Part shown: in pieces, positions 61,052 through 64,000 of the stretch
How positions within the stretch are numbered: position 1 is the stretch's first letter
Layout of the letters: each line of letters opens with the position of its first letter
Assembly (NCBI GenBank): GCA_030068075.1
Contig: CM057835.1
Coordinates: 38,367,715-38,431,714, forward strand
Direction of reading: 5' to 3'
Source of the DNA: Paguma larvata
Taxonomy: Eukaryota > Chordata > Mammalia > Carnivora > Viverridae
Length of the DNA: 64,000 nt
Notes under the pieces: generated by a model
The model's input: the letters and a program-made list of their open reading frames with translations, nothing else
The model's database searches: none
Told to the model about the DNA's origin: nothing
Position numbers and translations under genes: made by a program

Positions 61052-62124
61052 AGTCATTTCTTTTTTATAACACTTGGCCAAATGCAGCCAATAGTAATCA
61101 GCATACACACTTAAGTTTTTATTTTTTAATGTTTAGAGCTCCCCTAAACCCATTGCTTAACATGGTCAGCACTGTAAGTCAAAAGAGGCAACGGCAGTAT
61201 TAAATAGTGTGCCACTTACTGAATCATGATTTTTCCAGCTTCTAACAGACTACTTATCAAATGCCACATATTTTTAGTTTTGTTTTGTTTTTTTGTTTGT
61301 TCATAATAATAGTCACCAACTTCTTATATCAGTTCTCAGTATCAGGAAAGATTAAGCTCTCCTCTAGTAACAGTTTCCAAATCTCAGTGACTTACAACTA
61401 CCAATGTTTATTTCTTACTCACATAAGCTCACTGAGGTTCTGACTCTCCAGGATAGTTCACCTCCACAAAATAACAAAGGGCTTCAGTTCATTTCCACCC
61501 TCTGGCTCCACCGTCTCAACCTAAGGCCTCTGTGGCCTCCTTGCATTAGAAGAGAAAGCTGGAGGGACATGTACTACCTGTTAAGTAAATGTGTTGGCCT
61601 CAAACTGATTCATGTTTTCTCAATTAATGATGAGAACTACACTCATGAGAAATATAGGACATCCCATGGATAGTTGGTAAGAAGTCAGTGTCTCCCACAA
61701 ATGTTATTAAAATTCTAAAAAGTTTCCAGAGTTCTGATTCTACATTATGCTTTTTGATAGACTAAATACTATTTCAAGGATGTTATAAACAGTAAATCAT
61801 TTTTAAAACTGAAGGTGGCAAGAGTTAATAAGGCACAAGGTAGAGAATTAGTAGACATATTGTATAATCATGAAAGTTCTTGCCCAAGTCTGGGAAAGGG
61901 CATAAGCTCAAACTCTTTTAAAAACACACCTTTAAAAAAAACAAACAGGAATTTAAGAAATAATAAGTAATACCAAGTTGGAAAGATTATAAGGTTTATA
62001 AATGGGATTGTGAGAAATATTTTTGATTGCTAGAAAAGAACAGATGACAGAGACTATGAAACTGACCAATTCAAACTAATTATTGAAACAATTGGTTCAA
62101 ACCTTTTAAAAAAGAATTCATGTC
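61052..62124. other. Unassigned, with LTR-like patch at 61380-61680
   Basis: 61380-61680 (gtgacttacaactaccaatg, tttatttcttactcacataa, ctccaccgtctcaacctaag) resembles a reversed old LTR-like repeat, with low confidence. No exon seen. Confidence 0.4.
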
Positions 62125-62136
62125 AAGAATAGACAT

Positions 62137-62344
62137 TAGGGGAAGTACCTGGGTGGCTGTCTCTTAAGCATCTGACTTCAGCTCAGGTCATGATCTCATA
62201 GTTTGTAAGTTTGAGCCCTGCATCAGGCTCTCTGCTGTCAGAGCAGAGCCCACTTCGGATCCTCTGCTTCCTTCTCGCTCTACCCCTCCCCTGTTCACGC
62301 TCTATCTCCCTCTCTCTCTCAAAATAAATAAACATTAAAAAGAA
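62137..62344 (+). mobile_element. Carnivore tRNA-Lys SINE with perfect target duplication
   Basis: Plus-strand copy (gtacctgggtggctgtctct, cagctcaggtcatgatctca, ctgctgtcagagcagagccc, aaaataaataaacatt). Flanked by perfect 12-bp repeats aagaatagacat at 62125-62136 and 62345-62356. Confidence 0.95.
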
Positions 62345-62356
62345 AAGAATAGACAT

Positions 62357-64000
62357 CTGGAAGTTAGGTTCAAGATTATCAGAGATTAAAGTGATAACCT
62401 TGGTCATCAAAATAAGGAGATTCTTTAGACACCTAGGCCAAAGATAATTGATGCTATTCAAAGAGAAAACAGAGGCAATAGTTTGGTGTGTGGCTTTTGT
62501 TACCACATTGATTTCATTTAGATCCTGGGTTTAACCCCCACTAGTCATTTAACATCCTTTCCTATAAACATGGAATAAAAATTATATTTATTTGCTATGA
62601 GTTTTATATGTAAAATAATGTACATACAGTTCCTGTACCTGACTTCTCAATAAATTATTAATAGTCCTTGAAAGAAATTTAGTGGGAATTGGTAAGAAAA
62701 AGGTGATCTTGGTCAATTGGCCAGCAGACTATTCATCGCACTGTTACTCTAAGGGGAGAAAGTACTCCTTTATTGGGTTCTAATATTTTTTTTGAGTCTT
62801 TTCATTGCATTTCATTACACATTATTTTTAGCCTATTGGCTTTTTTTATTTAGACATTTTTAACCAGATATGATTTTAGATTTGATTTTGTCCTACAATA
62901 ATTTACAGTTATTTCCCCCAACCATTGAGTATTAGAAATTTGGTAATGTAAGTTGAAGTAAAGCATAAGGAACTGAGATTATGTTGAGAATAAAGCATAT
63001 AGGTAGAGGCTTTAGCTGGGGTCACTTAGTTATACCTTTTCAGACATAATGACAATAGGCTTGAAAAAGTAGAAAGTCACCTGGTCATTAAATCAAGTTG
63101 CTTCTACTACCTTCGTAGTATTATAATACCTTCCTTACTTGTTATACAATTTTTAAATACTGTATTAATATTAATTTAAGTGTGACCCACTAGAATGTCA
63201 CTGACTTCCCTCCAATATTAAAATATCATGCCATTCAAGGATAAATCTCAGAAAGAGCAGGCATGTAAAATAGGACAAATTTAAGGAAAGCAAAATAAAA
63301 TCACAAATGACATCTAGTGAAAAAACCTTGAAAGGGAATTGTCTTTAATTAGTTCACAGTTGGAGATTGTTCATACTGCTTATTTTAGTTAAGTCTTTCA
63401 TTTGGGGAGAAACAAGCTATTTAACTTTCAGGATGCTTGCGGGTACTCAGGGAGCAACTTGAAATCCCCTATCTTATTGAATAAAATGCTATCCTCGAGA
63501 TAATGTAACTTTGGTAGGAAAAAAATTATGATCTATAAACTGTGATAATCTACTGGAGTTTGTTACACTAGTGCAACAAGAGAAAAACAAAGATAACTTA
63601 AAACTTTAAACTCCTAGCATGGATATTGTACATGAGTCACTCGTATTTCTTTTAGTCAATGAAATTACCTCAGGAACTTTTGTAAGTGGACATCCTTTCT
63701 ACTGAACTTAATACAAGATCTAGTGTATGCCTTTGGGGAAAGAACGTAAGGAATAAGAGAAATCCTGATAAATAGGTTTAGTACTTCAGTGTTATAAAGT
63801 TCGTGAACAAATAGCACATATTCAGAAAATAATGAAACTTTTACAATATTCCGTAAGGCTGCTACTTTGCTAAAACCTGGTCTTGTAATATGCTTATAAT
63901 CATCACCTCTTCTCTCGTTCATGGGAGGTTTACTCACTTCAGGTATCTCTATGTAATAATATAAATACCCTACCTAGACGTTTAGGCAAGCAGTAGAATT
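62357..64000. other. Unassigned right end
   Basis: No supported exon or recognisable repeat. A 90-codon minus-strand frame (63665-63937) has no splice or family support. Confidence 0.5.

Larger units (their letters stand above)
11269..64000 (+). other. Very long downstream intron, or intron plus intergenic
   Basis: From the donor after exon C to the window end I found no segment with an acceptor, an open phase-0 frame and a donor that looks protein-coding. If the gene continues beyond the window, this single intron exceeds 52.7 kb. The gene-free stretches inside are described in separate entries. An exon shorter than about 60 bases could be missed by eye. Confidence 0.5.

Overview
The window looks like nuclear DNA of a carnivoran mammal, most probably a cat-like (feliform) species. 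It is AT-rich and CpG-poor and carries 17 recognisable tRNA-Lys-derived carnivore SINEs. Their body wording (GACTTCGGCTCAGG, GTGCTGACAGC, CTCAGAGCCTG, then a CT-rich stretch, AAATAAATAAA and a short A tail) is the felid type rather than the dog type. Eutherian MIR and L2 fragments, several L1 lineages, MaLR-like LTRs and Tigger/Charlie DNA transposon fossils fill much of the rest. There is nothing bacterial, plasmid-like or phage-like: no operons, no CRISPR, no tRNA or rRNA gene.

The only protein-coding content I can support is three consecutive internal exons of one plus-strand gene in the first 11.3 kb (1355-1468, 7549-7694, 11109-11268). Each has a good acceptor and a GT donor. The phases fit across both introns (0/0, then 2/1), giving 140 uninterrupted codons of a lysine- and glutamate-rich, heptad-like, coiled-coil protein. 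I cannot name the gene securely. A CCDC-type protein with very large introns, such as CCDC178, is my best guess. Neither the first nor the last exon is present, and I find no convincing fourth exon in the remaining 52.7 kb. That stretch is therefore read as one very long intron, or intron plus intergenic DNA.

Layout: 1-11.3 kb holds the three exons with SINEs, MIRs and one Tigger-type element between them. 11.5-12.0 kb is a second Tigger-type element. 12.1-13.2 kb has two SINEs. 13.2-17.9 kb is mostly unassigned. 17.9-19.3 kb is a plus-strand L1 3' end. 22.1-22.8 kb is a minus-strand L1 3' end joined to degenerate telomere-like repeats. 26.2 kb is a MaLR LTR. 28.6-32.2 kb is an L1MA-type 3' end followed by a 3.3 kb decayed old L1. 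32.2-36.2 kb has SINEs and an LTR-like repeat. 36.2-49.2 kb is a long interval without SINEs or obvious L1s, containing a 45-bp near-perfect inverted repeat. 49.2-51 kb is a decayed hAT-Charlie transposon with two nested SINEs. 51.5-52.8 kb is a SINE pair beside a complex local rearrangement with a perfect palindrome. 56.1-57.4 kb is a polypurine tract and a 530-bp AT-only tandem array. 57.5-58.7 kb is minus-strand L1 ORF2. 59-62.4 kb has SINEs and LTR-like fragments, and the end is unassigned.

The many short open frames elsewhere are chance frames in AT-rich DNA, or frames through SINEs and other repeats. I see no previously undescribed gene system. The observations most worth checking are structural: a SINE inserted against a splice acceptor, the template-switch-like rearrangement near 52.6 kb, the 45-bp inverted repeat, the AT-rich array and the telomere-like patch.
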